Source: Pirellulales bacterium
Lineage (GTDB): Bacteria > Planctomycetota > Planctomycetia > Pirellulales > Lacipirellulaceae
Direction: 5' to 3'
Assembly (NCBI GenBank): GCA_022841705.1
Contig: JALHQZ010000001.1
Location: forward strand, 2,039,353-2,103,352
DNA: 64,000 nucleotides
Shown: positions 1 to 10,660 of the stretch, piece after piece
Layout of the letters: every line of letters begins with the position of its first letter
Position numbering within the stretch: position 1 is the stretch's first letter
The notes under the pieces: generated by a model
The model's database searches: none
Seen by the model: only the letters and a program-made list of their open reading frames with translations
What the model was told of the DNA's origin: nothing
Program-made: the position numbers and the translations under genes

Positions 1-2
1 CA

Positions 3-788
3 ATTGCACTCGGCAAGGTAGGCAAGTCGCCCAGCATCCTGCTGAACCGCGCGCTCGCCCAACTTTCGGCCGGCAAGTTGCAACCAGCGCTCGCCGATCT
101 CGACGCGGCGATTGCGCTGCCCGATTGTTCGCCCCGGGCGTACCTCATTCGGGCTCAGGTGCGGGCGCGCACCGGTGACAAAGCGGGCTCGCTACAAGAC
201 CTTCAGGCCGGCATCACCGCCACGCCCGACGACGAACTCGGCTGGGTCGCTCGCGGGATGGCGCAGCTACAATTCGCGCCCGAGAAAGCGCTCGCCGATC
301 TTCAGAAGGCGCAAGAACTGAATCCGCAATCGCGACTGGTGCTGGAGAACATCGTCCACGTCTCCGCTGACCGCCTCAGCAAACCCGACGAAGCTTTCGC
401 CGCGTTTGACGCTTGGCTTAAACTCGAACCTCACTCCGCGCAAGCATTGATCGGCCGCGCCGTGCTTCACGCGCGGCAAGGCGATGAAAAAGCATCAGCG
501 CGAGATGTAGAAGCAGCGCTCGCCAACTCGCGGGAACCGATCATCCTGTTCCAAGCCGCGTGCGCGCTATCTCTCACCGCGCCTAGCAATGCTGACGAGT
601 CCGCTCGCGGCTTAGCGCTGCTAGCGGAAGCGATCGAGCGGGACGCAACGCTCGCCGCCCGGGCGGAAACGGACGACGATTTGGCGAACCTCCGCAAGCT
701 TCCCGCTTACACTGACTTAAAAGCAGCCCGCAAAGCGTGGGAAAACGCGACTCGCTCGTTCCGTTCGCCCGATGCTTTGGTAAACTAA
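3..788 (+). CDS. TPR-repeat protein, 5' end outside window
   Basis: The reading frame is open from the first bases of the window, so this is the C-terminal part of a longer protein. The visible 260 or so residues are Ala/Leu-rich paired helices with a TPR-like pattern (for example ALADLQKAQELNPQSRLVLE and AFAAFDAWLKLEPHSAQALI). No catalytic motif is visible, and the likely role is protein-protein interaction. A TTG at 78 could be read as a start, but nothing favours it over read-through from upstream. It ends 40 bases before the next gene on the same strand. The TPR call is confident; the biological role is unknown. Confidence 0.75.
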   Translation: MALGKVGKSPSILLNRALAQLSAGKLQPALADLDAAIALPDCSPRAYLIRAQVRARTGDKAGSLQDLQAGITATPDDELGWVARGMAQLQFAPEKALADLQKAQELNPQSRLVLENIVHVSADRLSKPDEAFAAFDAWLKLEPHSAQALIGRAVLHARQGDEKASARDVEAALANSREPIILFQAACALSLTAPSNADESARGLALLAEAIERDATLAARAETDDDLANLRKLPAYTDLKAARKAWENATRSFRSPDALVN

Positions 789-828
789 TAGTTGGCCCCG
801 ACATCGCACCCTATTCGACTCTCACCGC

Positions 829-3627
829 TTGAAATCACATCGCTCCAATTCGAACGCGCACCGGCCACGCCGGTTCGAAGCGCTCGAACCTCGCTACGCG
901 CTCGACGGCGCCGCCGGAACACTGGTGGGGGTCGATCCGCATTTTACGCTCAGCTTCGCACCGGATGGCACGGCGCTCGCCGGGCAGTTCAGCGGACTGG
1001 CGGCCGATTTCAATGCGATCGCTTCAACTCCCGCGTGGCGGGAAGCGATTCTGCGAGGTTTTCAAACCTGGGCCGTACATACGAATGCGGATATCGGTGT
1101 GGTGGCCGATGGGGGACAACCCTTCGGCTTCCCCGGCGCCAGCCAGGGGGACGCGCGGTTTGGAGACATTCGCATCGGCGGTGTCGTGGCCAGCAGCGAA
1201 GTCGGCGCCGTGAGCGTACCGGTTAATAACTTGCTTTCCGGCACGTGGCTGGCGGATGTGCTGTTCAATACCGACTTCAACTACCAAACGGTCGACCAAA
1301 TTTTGGCGATCGCCATGCACGAAGCAGGCAACGTATTCGGCCTGAAGGACAGCCCCGACCCGAACTCGCCGCTCTTCACGCAAACGACGCCGACGGTCAA
1401 ACAGCCAACGGCGACGGACATCGCCAATCTGCAAGCACTGCACGGTGCGCGCGCTGCGGACGCCAACGAAGCGCACACTGAAAACGGCAGCGCCTACACC
1501 GATAACGACTCGCTGATAACGGCAACTCCGCTGCTTAGAAACGAACTTCCCGGCGGCAACGGCGGGTCGGCGCCCTCAATCGTCTACGGCGACATTACCA
1601 CGACTACTGATCGAGATTACTTCTTCATCGATACGCCAGGCGGATACACCGGCAGTATGACCATTACGCTGCGCTCGCACGGGATCAGTCTCCTGATGCC
1701 CGAAGTGGCGCTGCTGAACGCTGCAGGGCAGGAATTGGCGACGGCAACCGCTTCCACGATTGGTGGTAGCGAACTGGTGCTCAATTTGCCAACCATCACG
1801 CAGAATGCCGACTTCTATGTGCGGATCGAAGGCGCCGACCCCGGCGTGTTTGGCATCGGCGGTTACTCGCTGATTGTCACCTACAACGGCGCCAACCAAG
1901 CAGATCCCATGCTCGTGGCAGAGCTTGCCAGCGGCAAGTACCGCAATCTTTCGCAAGCGGCGCTCGGCGGGTTTTTTGACAACGATCTCGAAAACGAGTT
2001 CTTGAACGATGACGGCCATACCGACGACGATGCCGGATTAGGCCTCGACCTCGAAACTCAGCCCGGCTTCGTCCCGCAGACGCGCTACCAAACGATCGGC
2101 AGTATTTCCGATGCAACTGACATCGATCATTTCGTCATCAAGTCGCCCGATATGGCGGCGCTCGATACGCTCACCGTCGCCATTCGCTCGCTCGAACGGG
2201 GCGGGCTGCGGCCGAAAGTGCGGCTGCTGAACGAAAACTGGCAGCCGGTCGCGGCGACGATTCTCGCCAGCGGCGCCGGCGATTTTGTCATCCAAGCGAC
2301 AGGCATTCAGCGCGACAAAGACTACGTACTCGAGGTGCAAGCCGCCGATGCGGGGAGCGTCTTCAACACCGGCAACTACGAGCTGACCGCAGTCTTCAGC
2401 GCCGACGCGACGCCGCTCACCTTGATGGCCAGCGGCACAACCGGTGGCGCGGTTAACGGCCGCGTTCATACGCTCTACGTTGCCCGGCCGCAACTGATGC
2501 ACTTCGCGCTCGAGACCGGCGCCGCGGCTACCTCAACGCTCACGGCGGTCGTCGCGACGGTTCGCAATTCCAGCGGCGTGGCGGTGGCGACGATCGCCGC
2601 GCCGCCCGGCGACACGCGCAGTCTTCCGGCCGTGCTGTTGAATCCGGGTGAGTACACCATCGAGTTCGTGGTCCGTACGCTTAATGGTAGCCCCCCACCG
2701 AGTCTGACTTACGCCTTGCGTGGCCGCGCAATTTCGGATCTCTTCGTGGGTGACCCAAACGACCCGACAACGCACCCTTTCGCACATCCCAATCCGGAGC
2801 TCGGCGCGCTGTTTTTGTACCCGGGCAACTTCGCTTCGAACGATCCCTACTTGTGGGATAACTTCGTCGAGTCGCTCCCCGAACCACCGCCACTGCTGGA
2901 ACTTGGTCCGCTGGTAAATCTGCTCGTTGGCGATTGGTGGAGTTGGGTGTGGAATCTCGGCGGCGGAGGCGGGCCGCCACTAGCGCAAGATGACACACGG
3001 TACACGGTTCGTTCGCAAGGCAGCGGTGCGGCGAGTGGCAATGCGCTGACGAACGACTTCGATCCGGAACAGCGGCCACTAGTGACGCTGCTGCAGAGCG
3101 GTCCCAGCAACGGGACGTTGAGTTTTAGCGAAAATGGCGCCTTCACTTACACTCCTGCGCCTGGCTTTGTCGGAACGGATCGCTTCACTTATGCCGCGTA
3201 CAATTTTGCGACCGAGTCGCAGCCGGCGACGGTGCGGATTGTGGTGACTTCCGGACTGGCTGGGGATTATAACGCCGATGGCGTCGTTGCCATTGACGAC
3301 CGTGACGCGTGGCTGGCGGCGTTTGGCTCGCGCGACGAACTGCTCGCCGATGGCAACCAAGATGGCGTGGTCGATGCGGCGGATTATAGTTTGTGGCGCG
3401 ATAACATGGGGGCGTCGCTCCCCGGCGCGGCGCTCGCCAGTGCGATTCCGGTCGCCATTCCCGTTTCAGCGGTAAGTTTGCCGGTCCCGGCGCCGAGCTT
3501 GCCTCCGTCCACAGAACAGCGAAGCTCGCCGCGTGAACTTGCCTTCCTGGCGTGGGGCAGCGAAGAAAATGAGAGCGGCGATTCTGTCACACGGCCTAAA
3601 CGAGCGGTCCGCCGATGGCTGCGCTAA
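829..3627 (+). CDS. Matrixin-like surface protein with LEPR motif, PPC-like domains and dockerin
   Basis: A 932-residue secreted or surface protein. The N-terminus has the planctomycete LEPR-type motif ([14 protein letters not shown]). Residues about 20-200 resemble a matrixin-type metallopeptidase. The zinc site reads [12 protein letters not shown] (H164, E165), so the second and third His of the HExxHxxGxxH pattern are Asn168 and Asp174, and catalysis is doubtful. Two pre-peptidase C-terminal-like beta domains follow (about 225-350 and 390-530). Near 745-800 there is a cadherin/VCBS-like segment ([20 protein letters not shown]), and near 812-865 two dockerin type I calcium loops (GDYNADGVV and [18 protein letters not shown]). 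The start is a TTG; no in-frame ATG lies between the upstream stop and this point. Its last 13 bases overlap the next gene. The surface role is inferred from domains. Confidence 0.8.
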   Translation: MKSHRSNSNAHRPRRFEALEPRYALDGAAGTLVGVDPHFTLSFAPDGTALAGQFSGLAADFNAIASTPAWREAILRGFQTWAVHTNADIGVVADGGQPFGFPGASQGDARFGDIRIGGVVASSEVGAVSVPVNNLLSGTWLADVLFNTDFNYQTVDQILAIAMHEAGNVFGLKDSPDPNSPLFTQTTPTVKQPTATDIANLQALHGARAADANEAHTENGSAYTDNDSLITATPLLRNELPGGNGGSAPSIVYGDITTTTDRDYFFIDTPGGYTGSMTITLRSHGISLLMPEVALLNAAGQELATATASTIGGSELVLNLPTITQNADFYVRIEGADPGVFGIGGYSLIVTYNGANQADPMLVAELASGKYRNLSQAALGGFFDNDLENEFLNDDGHTDDDAGLGLDLETQPGFVPQTRYQTIGSISDATDIDHFVIKSPDMAALDTLTVAIRSLERGGLRPKVRLLNENWQPVAATILASGAGDFVIQATGIQRDKDYVLEVQAADAGSVFNTGNYELTAVFSADATPLTLMASGTTGGAVNGRVHTLYVARPQLMHFALETGAAATSTLTAVVATVRNSSGVAVATIAAPPGDTRSLPAVLLNPGEYTIEFVVRTLNGSPPPSLTYALRGRAISDLFVGDPNDPTTHPFAHPNPELGALFLYPGNFASNDPYLWDNFVESLPEPPPLLELGPLVNLLVGDWWSWVWNLGGGGGPPLAQDDTRYTVRSQGSGAASGNALTNDFDPEQRPLVTLLQSGPSNGTLSFSENGAFTYTPAPGFVGTDRFTYAAYNFATESQPATVRIVVTSGLAGDYNADGVVAIDDRDAWLAAFGSRDELLADGNQDGVVDAADYSLWRDNMGASLPGAALASAIPVAIPVSAVSLPVPAPSLPPSTEQRSSPRELAFLAWGSEENESGDSVTRPKRAVRRWLR

Positions 3628-4676
3628 ATCGTTGCAAGGCCTTCACGCTGGTCGAATTGCTGGTGGTGATTGGCATCATTGGCGTGCTCGTCGCGCTGCT
3701 GCTGCCGGCCGTGCAGGCGGCGCGCGAAGCCGCACGGCGGTCGCAGTGTATCAATAATCTCAAACAGGTAGCGCTGGCGGCGCTCAGCTTCGAAGAGCGT
3801 TCGGGGGTTCTGCCGTCGGCGGGAGATGTCGCCTTGCAACGCGACAAAAAACGCAACGTTACGATCTTCAACCACACTGGTGGTAAACAGTTCGGTTGGC
3901 TCGTCTTCATTTTGCCGGAACTGGAAGAACAATCGCGGTTCGACCTCTTCAATTTCAAGGCGAACGTCTTCAACCAACCACCGGCCGCGATTGGAACTTC
4001 GATTGCCACGCTGAGTTGCCCGAGCGAATCAGGCGCTACAACGATCTTTCGGTCCGTCGAATTCTCGCGGCCAGCTTTCGGCAAAGGCAACTACGCTGGT
4101 TACGCGAGCCCTTTCCACACCGACTTACAACTGCTCTATCGGGGAGCGCTTATTGCGGGCGGCCAGCGAGTCTCGGCGATCGAAGATGGGATGTCAAACA
4201 CGCTCTTAGCGAGTGAAGTTCGCACGCTTGATGATGAGCGAGACATTCGCGGCGTGTGGTCTACGCCGTGGAACGCAGCCAGTTTGCTCGCGTTCGATAT
4301 GCATCCGCAACTCGCCAGTGGAAATCCCGACGGCACCGGCGTGGGTGATCCCTTTCAAGCCGAAACCCACGCCGTCTATGTGGCTAGTCCCGAGAGCGTT
4401 GGCGAAGCCCAAACGCCAAACAACCAGGGACCAAACGGCGATGTTTTCTCGGGCTGTTCTGCCGTTCACGCCGCCTCAGCCGCCGCGGGGATGCCCTGTA
4501 TTCAGCCCACTGCGAGTACTTTCGTCGGGCTTTACGCCCACCTCTCCGCGGCGCCACGGAGCAATCACCCCGGGGGAGTCAACGCCGCGTATCTCGATGG
4601 CCACGTCGCGTTCTTGCCGAACGAAATCGACGAGTTCTCGATGGCGTACGCAGTCAGCGTGAACGATGGTTGGTAG
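3615..4676 (+). CDS. DUF1559 pseudopilin-like protein
   Basis: A 353-residue member of the large planctomycete DUF1559 family. The N-terminus is a class III/type IV prepilin signal ([18 protein letters not shown]), with the conserved Glu five residues after the processing site and a following hydrophobic helix. The continuation [20 protein letters not shown] is the family hallmark. Near the C-terminus, [18 protein letters not shown] is the His-x9-Asp-Gly motif of the family. The exact function of DUF1559 proteins is not known; processing by a prepilin peptidase and assembly at the cell surface are inferred. The ATG overlaps the end of the preceding dockerin protein by 13 bases, so the two are probably co-transcribed. 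Confidence 0.9.
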   Translation: MAALNRCKAFTLVELLVVIGIIGVLVALLLPAVQAAREAARRSQCINNLKQVALAALSFEERSGVLPSAGDVALQRDKKRNVTIFNHTGGKQFGWLVFILPELEEQSRFDLFNFKANVFNQPPAAIGTSIATLSCPSESGATTIFRSVEFSRPAFGKGNYAGYASPFHTDLQLLYRGALIAGGQRVSAIEDGMSNTLLASEVRTLDDERDIRGVWSTPWNAASLLAFDMHPQLASGNPDGTGVGDPFQAETHAVYVASPESVGEAQTPNNQGPNGDVFSGCSAVHAASAAAGMPCIQPTASTFVGLYAHLSAAPRSNHPGGVNAAYLDGHVAFLPNEIDEFSMAYAVSVNDGW

Positions 4677-4734
4677 CGGCGCTAGCGGTCTTTAGTTGTT
4701 GCTCTCTCTCGACTTGCGATTAGCCGCAGGTCGA

Positions 4735-4825
4735 AGCGACAGAAATTCTGCCAATTTCGACAGAATTCTTTCTTGCAGTTGGCGGGCGCCAGTTTCTTAA
4801 CCGGCTCTTAACAATGTGCTATTCT
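4735..4825 (+). promoter_or_regulatory. Possible promoter and palindromic sites before the fusion gene
   Basis: TTAACC (4797-4802) and TATTCT (4820-4825) are separated by 17 bases and match a sigma70-type promoter at four of six positions each. Upstream, two short palindromes, AGAAATTCT (about 4741) and AGAATTCT (about 4762), each follow GAC, giving a repeated GACAGAA(A)TTCT site that could bind a regulator. The match is weak and inferred from pattern only. Confidence 0.3.
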
Positions 4826-4896
4826 GTCAAGCGGTTGGAACCGGCAGGGATTTTCGATCCGCGAACCTAGACATCATGCGATTGTTTCCGAGTTAA

Positions 4897-7425
4897 ATGT
4901 TTCAACCCTCCACCAAAACTCTGTTGCTGACAGGTATTCTCTGCGTACTGCCGCAAATGGCGAGAGGCCAAACGTTCTGGGCCAACCCCGCAACAGGCAT
5001 AGCAGGCGGCGACTGGTTTACGGCCGCGAATTGGAGCCCGGCAATTGTTCCGGGTACCACGAACGACGCCGCCATTGCCAACGGCGGTGAGGCCCGATCG
5101 AGCTCCGGCGCGATCGCCGTGAATCGATTGGAGATCGCGCGAAACGGTTCGACCGGGGCGCTAACAATTCTCGGCGGTTCTCTCACCAGTGATTCGGATC
5201 TTGATGTCGGCGAGCTGACCAGCAGTTACGCGCTCGGCCCCGCGACTTTCACCAGCAACGGCACGCTAACGGTGAGCGGCGCTTCGCAGGTGCGCACCGG
5301 TTTCACCGGCAGTGGTGATCTTGACGTTGGCCAAGCGGGGGCTTCACTCGGCGCTACCGCCAACAGTCAGGGAACAGCGAACATCACGGCCACAACGGTG
5401 AACATCGCCGGCGACGTGGATGTTGCCCAAGCTTCCGCGGACATGACTTCACGAGCTAACGGCATCGGTACGCTGACGATTAGCTCCGCCTCTTCGCTCA
5501 CCGTCACCGGTGATATCGATGTCGGCCCCGTTGGCGGGGCCGGGGTTTCGACTTCAGCCGCCATAGTTAACTTATCCTCCATTACGAGCGGCACGCTCGG
5601 CGGCGGGTTCGATGTGGGAATTGCCACCGGTTCCACTGCCGGCCAGAATCGCGGCGATGGGCGACTCTTCATAACCGACGCCGCGCTGAGCATTGGCGCT
5701 GCTGTTCCCGCTCTTCCGGATGGGCTCAATGTCGGCAATGTCTCCACTGCGGCCAGCGAAGGCGCCATCGGTTTCGGCCAAGCCACGCTGACGCGCGTAA
5801 ACCTCACGGCGGCGGGAAGTATCGACATTGGCGCCATCAATGGTAGTGGTGGTCAGTCTGCCAACCGCGCTGAAGGAACGCTCACCGCAACGCAGAGTAA
5901 GCTGACTTCAACATCGCTGAATTTGGCCACGCAAACGGCAGGCGTCGCGGGTACGGCCATCGGGACTCTGAGCCTGAAATCATCGTTGGTGCAGGTGAGC
6001 GGAGCCGCCACGCTGGGACCAGGAGCCACTACCGAATTCGCCCTCGCCGGCGCCACGCGCTCGACGGGAACCACCGCCACGGCCGTGTATCCGGGTATCG
6101 ACGCCTCTTCGATCGCCGTCGATGGCCTTCTGAGAGTCACGCTCGCCGATGGTTATGTGCCAGCGATCGGCGCTCAGTTCGACCTGATCAATGCCTCGAT
6201 TAGCGGAACCTTTGATAGTGTATTGCTGCCGTTGTTGCCGAGCGGTCGCTCTTGGCAGCAAGCGCTTACCGCGAGCCAGTTCTCGCTGCTGGTTGTCGCC
6301 GCCGGAGTAGTAGGCGATTACAACAACAATGGCGTCGTCGACACCGCTGACTACACCCTGTGGCGCGATGCCAATGGCACATCCACAGTCTTACAGAACG
6401 ACTCAATCGGCGGCGTGATTGGCCCAGCGCACTACACGCAGTGGAAGAATAACTTTGGGCTCATCGCCGCTGTGTCGTCCCTCTCTGCGGTTCCTGAACC
6501 GAGCGCTATTCTTATCACTGGCGTAGTTGTTGCGATGACTTTCCATAGGCGTCGCCGACAGGCATTCACGCTCGTCGAACTTCTGGTCGTGATCGCGATC
6601 ATCGGCATCTTAATCGCGCTGCTCTTGCCTGCGGTGCAAGCGGCACGAGAATCAGCACGGCGAGCGCAGTGTGTCAACAACCTCAAGCAGTTTGGTCTGG
6701 CATTCCAGAGTCATTTAACGACGCATCGCTTCTATCCTAGTGGCGGGTGGAAATGGGACTCGCCGCCGACGTACAAAGGGGGCCGCGTGGCGATTGGAGC
6801 CGATCAAAAAGCAGGCTGGGGTTTTCAGATTCTGCCGTTCATTGAGGAGCAGGCGGTGCAAGACGCAGGTCCAGTAGCAGCGGTCGGCGCGGCGATCCCC
6901 AGCTTCTTCTGCCCTTCGCGTCGTTCGCCACAAACGCTCACGCGTCCCGACAAGTACGAACCCCGGCTCACCACCACCGGCACAATCACTCACGGCCTGG
7001 CTGATTACGCCGCCAGCAATCTTGATGAGACGGGAGTCATTCAGCGGTTCGAGCCGCTCGTCGGCGCGAAAGTCATTGACGGCAATTCGCACACCATCGC
7101 CGTGGGGGACAAGCGGCTGAACATCGGCTTCCTCGGCGAGCCTCAGGACGACGACAACGAAGGTTATTCCGTCGGTTGGAATCAAGACACACTGCGCCGC
7201 ACGAGTGAGATCCCCGAACCCGATTACGCGGGCGAGGAGGATGTTTACCACTTGGGAGATGAGGACGAACTCGACGGCAAGAAGTTGTTCGGATCTTCGC
7301 ATCCGCCCGGAATCAACGTCGCGCTGCTGGACGGATCGGTGCGATTGGTAGCGTACGACATTCACAAAGATGTATTTCGCAGTGCAGGAGACATCGCCGA
7401 TGGTGGCGTCGATCCATTACCGTAA
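4897..7425 (+). CDS. Surface protein fused to DUF1559 pseudopilin through a PEP-CTERM tail
   Basis: An 842-residue protein with two normally separate parts. Residues 1-24 are a signal peptide, followed by about 440 residues of low-complexity beta-repeat sequence ([12 protein letters not shown] and repeated LDVG/IDVG turns). Dockerin-like loops follow ([19 protein letters not shown], from residue 473). Residues 532-555 form a complete PEP-CTERM tail: VPEPS, a hydrophobic segment and HRRRR. Without a stop, [20 protein letters not shown] begins at 556-557, and a full DUF1559 domain runs to the end, with the His-x9-Asp-Gly motif [12 protein letters not shown]. The frame is uninterrupted. The start is an ATG after a 220-base gap. 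It may be a true fusion or a lost stop between two tandem genes. Confidence 0.8.
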   Translation: MFQPSTKTLLLTGILCVLPQMARGQTFWANPATGIAGGDWFTAANWSPAIVPGTTNDAAIANGGEARSSSGAIAVNRLEIARNGSTGALTILGGSLTSDSDLDVGELTSSYALGPATFTSNGTLTVSGASQVRTGFTGSGDLDVGQAGASLGATANSQGTANITATTVNIAGDVDVAQASADMTSRANGIGTLTISSASSLTVTGDIDVGPVGGAGVSTSAAIVNLSSITSGTLGGGFDVGIATGSTAGQNRGDGRLFITDAALSIGAAVPALPDGLNVGNVSTAASEGAIGFGQATLTRVNLTAAGSIDIGAINGSGGQSANRAEGTLTATQSKLTSTSLNLATQTAGVAGTAIGTLSLKSSLVQVSGAATLGPGATTEFALAGATRSTGTTATAVYPGIDASSIAVDGLLRVTLADGYVPAIGAQFDLINASISGTFDSVLLPLLPSGRSWQQALTASQFSLLVVAAGVVGDYNNNGVVDTADYTLWRDANGTSTVLQNDSIGGVIGPAHYTQWKNNFGLIAAVSSLSAVPEPSAILITGVVVAMTFHRRRRQAFTLVELLVVIAIIGILIALLLPAVQAARESARRAQCVNNLKQFGLAFQSHLTTHRFYPSGGWKWDSPPTYKGGRVAIGADQKAGWGFQILPFIEEQAVQDAGPVAAVGAAIPSFFCPSRRSPQTLTRPDKYEPRLTTTGTITHGLADYAASNLDETGVIQRFEPLVGAKVIDGNSHTIAVGDKRLNIGFLGEPQDDDNEGYSVGWNQDTLRRTSEIPEPDYAGEEDVYHLGDEDELDGKKLFGSSHPPGINVALLDGSVRLVAYDIHKDVFRSAGDIADGGVDPLP

Positions 7426-7981
7426 GCGTTGGTTCGCTGAGCGCTTGCTCGTTGCGTGCGGCATCGTCGCGCTTGGCGGTTGCGGTTCCAAGGTTTCGCA
7501 GCTCGCCGCGCAGCTAGAATCACCGAGTCTCGAAGAGCGCTACGACGCCGCTAAAGCCTTGGCGGACGTTGGCAATGAAGCCGTCGAAGCGCTGCCGCAA
7601 CTCATTGGCGCGCTCGATGACGCCAGCCCGAAAGTCCAGTACCGCGTGGCAAAGGTGCTGAGCAAGCTGGATGACGCCGCCGCGCCAGCCGCCGCGGAAG
7701 CTGCCAAGGCGCTCGCTAAGGCAGACGAGGAGACGCAGTATTACCTGCTAAAAGTCTTGGCCAACTCGGACGACGCCGCGGCGGTCGCCACACCGCAACT
7801 CACCAAGATGCTCGAAAGCAGAGTGTCCGATCACCGCTACTATGCCGTTAAGGCGCTCGCCAACGTCGGCGACGCGGCCAAGCCCGCGATCCCCGCGCTG
7901 CGCCGCGTGGCGAAAGACTCGGACGAGAAGGTGCGCAAAGCGGCGGAGGCGGCCCTCGCTCAACTTGCCGGCCAAGGATGA
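7400..7981 (+). CDS. HEAT-repeat lipoprotein
   Basis: A 193-residue predicted lipoprotein. After a basic N-terminus and a hydrophobic stretch, the lipobox LGGC places the lipidated Cys at residue 28. The rest consists of about five HEAT/PBS-type helical repeats ([54 protein letters not shown]). ATG 7400 is preferred because it puts the signal sequence near the N-terminus; an earlier start at 7370 would add ten residues. It overlaps the end of the PEP-CTERM/DUF1559 fusion gene by 26 bases, which suggests translational coupling. Scaffold function only is inferred. Confidence 0.75.
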   Translation: MVASIHYRKRWFAERLLVACGIVALGGCGSKVSQLAAQLESPSLEERYDAAKALADVGNEAVEALPQLIGALDDASPKVQYRVAKVLSKLDDAAAPAAAEAAKALAKADEETQYYLLKVLANSDDAAAVATPQLTKMLESRVSDHRYYAVKALANVGDAAKPAIPALRRVAKDSDEKVRKAAEAALAQLAGQG

Positions 7982-8103
7982 GTGTCGCCTTGTAACAAGG
8001 GGCACTCACATCGCGATGATTGAATTGAGTTGTTTGAATTAGTCCGTTGGCAAGCGTGCCTATCCCTTTATTGTATGGGCAACAAAGCGACGTGGAGAAG
8101 AAC

Positions 8104-9396
8104 GTGATTAACTGCCTCGAATCCCCTAGCATCGGTATGACGAGTAGCGAAATCAATTTGCGCGTTGACTCACCGCAATTGGCGGCGCCATGTCTGCAGC
8201 GTGGCTTGCGAGTCTTACTCTATTCGCATGACACGATGGGTTTGGGGCACCTGCGGCGCAATATGCTGGTCGCGGAAGCACTCGCCGAACCGCCTTGCGG
8301 CGCCACTTGCCTCTTGGTCTGCGGCGCCTTGGAGGCCAACTTCTTCCGCCTGCCTGAACGCGCCGATTGTTTAACGTTGCCGCGCTGGTCAAAAGATGCT
8401 GGCGGGCACTACTCGGCCTCTCGCCTCGGACTTAGACAGCATGATCTGGTGCGATTGCGGAGTGATTCGATCCGCGCGGCAGTGGAAGCATTTGCGCCGG
8501 ACCTAGTGATTGTTGACAAGGTGCCAGCGGGCGCCTTCGATGAGCTGTTGCCCACGCTGCAACTACTGCGCGAACAAGGAGCGAGCGTGGTGTTGGGTTT
8601 GCGCGATGTTCTCGACGAGCCAACCGTAGTGGCCAAAGAATGGCTCTGCCCAACCAATCTCGACGTGCTCGACCGATTCTACGACGAGGTGTGGATTTAT
8701 GGTGATCCCCAGGTTTACAATGCGGTGACCGCCTACAACATGCCCAAACCGCTCGTCATGAAGTGTCGCTTCACGGGATTTCTTGATCAATCGCGGCGGG
8801 TCAGTGAAGGACATTTGGCGACCGAACGACTGCTGCAAACTTTGCCTACGAACAAGCGCCTGGCTGCCTGCGTGGTCGGCGGTGGACAGGACGGCGCCAC
8901 GCTCGCGCTCAAGTTTGCCGAGGCTCTCCCGGCCGAAGATTATCACGGCGTTATCATTGGCGGCCCTCTCATGCCGCAGGAAGATTTAAGGCTCATTCGT
9001 CAATCGGCGGCGCGGCAGCGAAATCTTACCGTGTTCGACTTCTTACCCGAAGCCGATGTGCTGCTCGAGCGCGCCGATCAAGTTGTCGCGATGGCGGGCT
9101 ATAACACCGTTTGCTCGCTGCTGTCGTTCGGCAAGCCAGCGCTCCTAGCGCCGCGCATCAGGCCTCGGCGAGAGCAGGCGATTCGCGCTGATCGGCTGGC
9201 CGAACTTGGGCTGGTGGACACTGCCCCGCTCGAAACTCTGACCCCCGCCGATATTCGTCAGTGGTTGTTGTCGGCGACACAGAGCCCGCATCGCGCTGCT
9301 ATCGACCTCGGCGGATTGGAAGTAGTCCGCGACTTCGCAACCCGGCTGACGACTTCGCGCAGGGCAACGTCCGCCGCGATTCGCGTAACCACCTAA
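8104..9396 (+). CDS. Predicted glycosyltransferase (GT28/COG4671-like)
   Basis: About 430 residues with a GT-B-like fold. The N-terminal motif LLYSHDTMGLGHLRRN is typical of the predicted glycosyltransferases grouped in COG4671. The C-terminal half has the nucleotide-sugar binding pattern (CVVGGGQDGATL, VFDFLPEADVLLERADQVVA, MAGYNTVCSLLSFGKPALL). The GTG at 8104 is chosen because GGAGAAG lies 4-10 bases upstream; an in-frame TTG at 8047 and an ATG at 8137 are alternatives. First gene of a five-gene cluster with two more glycosyltransferases, an ABC exporter and a kinase-like protein. The sugar donor and acceptor cannot be told from sequence. Confidence 0.8.
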   Translation: MINCLESPSIGMTSSEINLRVDSPQLAAPCLQRGLRVLLYSHDTMGLGHLRRNMLVAEALAEPPCGATCLLVCGALEANFFRLPERADCLTLPRWSKDAGGHYSASRLGLRQHDLVRLRSDSIRAAVEAFAPDLVIVDKVPAGAFDELLPTLQLLREQGASVVLGLRDVLDEPTVVAKEWLCPTNLDVLDRFYDEVWIYGDPQVYNAVTAYNMPKPLVMKCRFTGFLDQSRRVSEGHLATERLLQTLPTNKRLAACVVGGGQDGATLALKFAEALPAEDYHGVIIGGPLMPQEDLRLIRQSAARQRNLTVFDFLPEADVLLERADQVVAMAGYNTVCSLLSFGKPALLAPRIRPRREQAIRADRLAELGLVDTAPLETLTPADIRQWLLSATQSPHRAAIDLGGLEVVRDFATRLTTSRRATSAAIRVTT

Positions 9397-9409
9397 CCGT
9401 GAGATTTAA

Positions 9410-10660
9410 ATGACGCTCACTCCCAGCGCCAGCAAAATCGGCTATGTTCTCAAGCGTTACCCCCGCTTCTCGGAAACGTTTGTAGTGAACGAGATTCTCG
9501 CGCATGAAGCGGCCGGTGCGAGCATCGAAATCTTCGCGCTCAGGCCAACGGTAGACGCCCACTTCCAGCCCTCGATCGCTGAAGTGCGGGCGCCCGTACA
9601 CTACCTCACTTCGCATAGCGTCCGGGGCGCCGATTTTTGGAATACGCTCGCACCCTGGCTCAGTGATCAACCCCTCGCCGTCGCAGAGCTAGCTGACGCA
9701 GTTGGCGCGGATGCGCTCGAAGTCTATCAGGCATTAGAACTGGCGAGCTTCGTGCGAAGCAGGGGGATTGAGCACCTGCACGCGCATTTCGCCACCAGCG
9801 CGACGACGGTGGCTCGGCTCGCCTCGCTGCTCACCGGCGTACCGTACACCTTCACTGCTCACGCGAAGGACATCTTTGATAGCAGCGTGAACGCCTCCGC
9901 GCTCGGGCAGAAAATCGCTGACGCCGCCGCGGTCATCACAGTGAGTGAGTTTAACGTCGATCAGCTTTGCACCGCGTACCCGCAGTACGCCAACAAGATT
10001 ACACGAGTCTACAACGGTTTACCCTTGAACAAATTTCCCTTGCGCGGCGCGCTGTCCGCTTCCACCCCTCCTTTGGTGTTAGCAGTGGGGCGACTTGTTG
10101 AGAAGAAAGGCTTCGACGATCTGATCCGCGCTTGCCACACTCTTGTTCAACGAAACGTTGCATTTGAATGTCAAATCGTTGGTGATGGAGACGGGGCGAG
10201 TGCGCTGCGGCGGCTGATCTATGAATTGCACTTAACTGATTTCGTCGTGCTCTGCGGCGCAGCGCCGAGCGATCGGGTGCGGGAATTGATGGCGGAAGCC
10301 GCGGTGTTTGTCGCGCCGTGCGTCACTGCCGCCAGTGGTGATCGCGACGGAATGCCGACAGTGTTGCTGGAGGCGATGGCGACCGGCGCCCCATGCATCG
10401 CCACCGATGTGACGGGAATCCCCGAAATTGTGCGAGATGGAGAGACCGGCTTGATCGTCGGCGAACGATCCCCAGCGCAATTGGCGGTGGCAATCGAACG
10501 CTTGCTTAATGCGCCGGACTTAGGCGAGTCGCTAAGTCGTCGCGCACGGCGACTGATCGAGGACGATTTCGATAGCCACTGCAATGCGACGTACCTGAGG
10601 CAGCTATTTGCAGCACGTAGTACCGATGAAGCCACCGTTGACGATTTCGTGGAGGCGTAA
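9410..10660 (+). CDS. GT4-family glycosyltransferase
   Basis: A 416-residue GT-B glycosyltransferase of family 4. The N-domain starts with IGYVLKRYPRFSETFVVNEI and contains HLHAHFATSATTVARLAS, both typical of colanic-acid-type (WcaL-like) transferases. The C-domain holds LAVGRLVEKKGFDDLI, CQIVGDG and the EX7E region (DGMPTVLLEAMATGAPCIAT). Predicted to be cytoplasmic or membrane-associated, using an NDP-sugar. The ATG is 13 bases after the previous gene, and the TAA shares its last base with the next ATG, so the genes are translationally coupled. Confidence 0.9.
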   Translation: MTLTPSASKIGYVLKRYPRFSETFVVNEILAHEAAGASIEIFALRPTVDAHFQPSIAEVRAPVHYLTSHSVRGADFWNTLAPWLSDQPLAVAELADAVGADALEVYQALELASFVRSRGIEHLHAHFATSATTVARLASLLTGVPYTFTAHAKDIFDSSVNASALGQKIADAAAVITVSEFNVDQLCTAYPQYANKITRVYNGLPLNKFPLRGALSASTPPLVLAVGRLVEKKGFDDLIRACHTLVQRNVAFECQIVGDGDGASALRRLIYELHLTDFVVLCGAAPSDRVRELMAEAAVFVAPCVTAASGDRDGMPTVLLEAMATGAPCIATDVTGIPEIVRDGETGLIVGERSPAQLAVAIERLLNAPDLGESLSRRARRLIEDDFDSHCNATYLRQLFAARSTDEATVDDFVEA

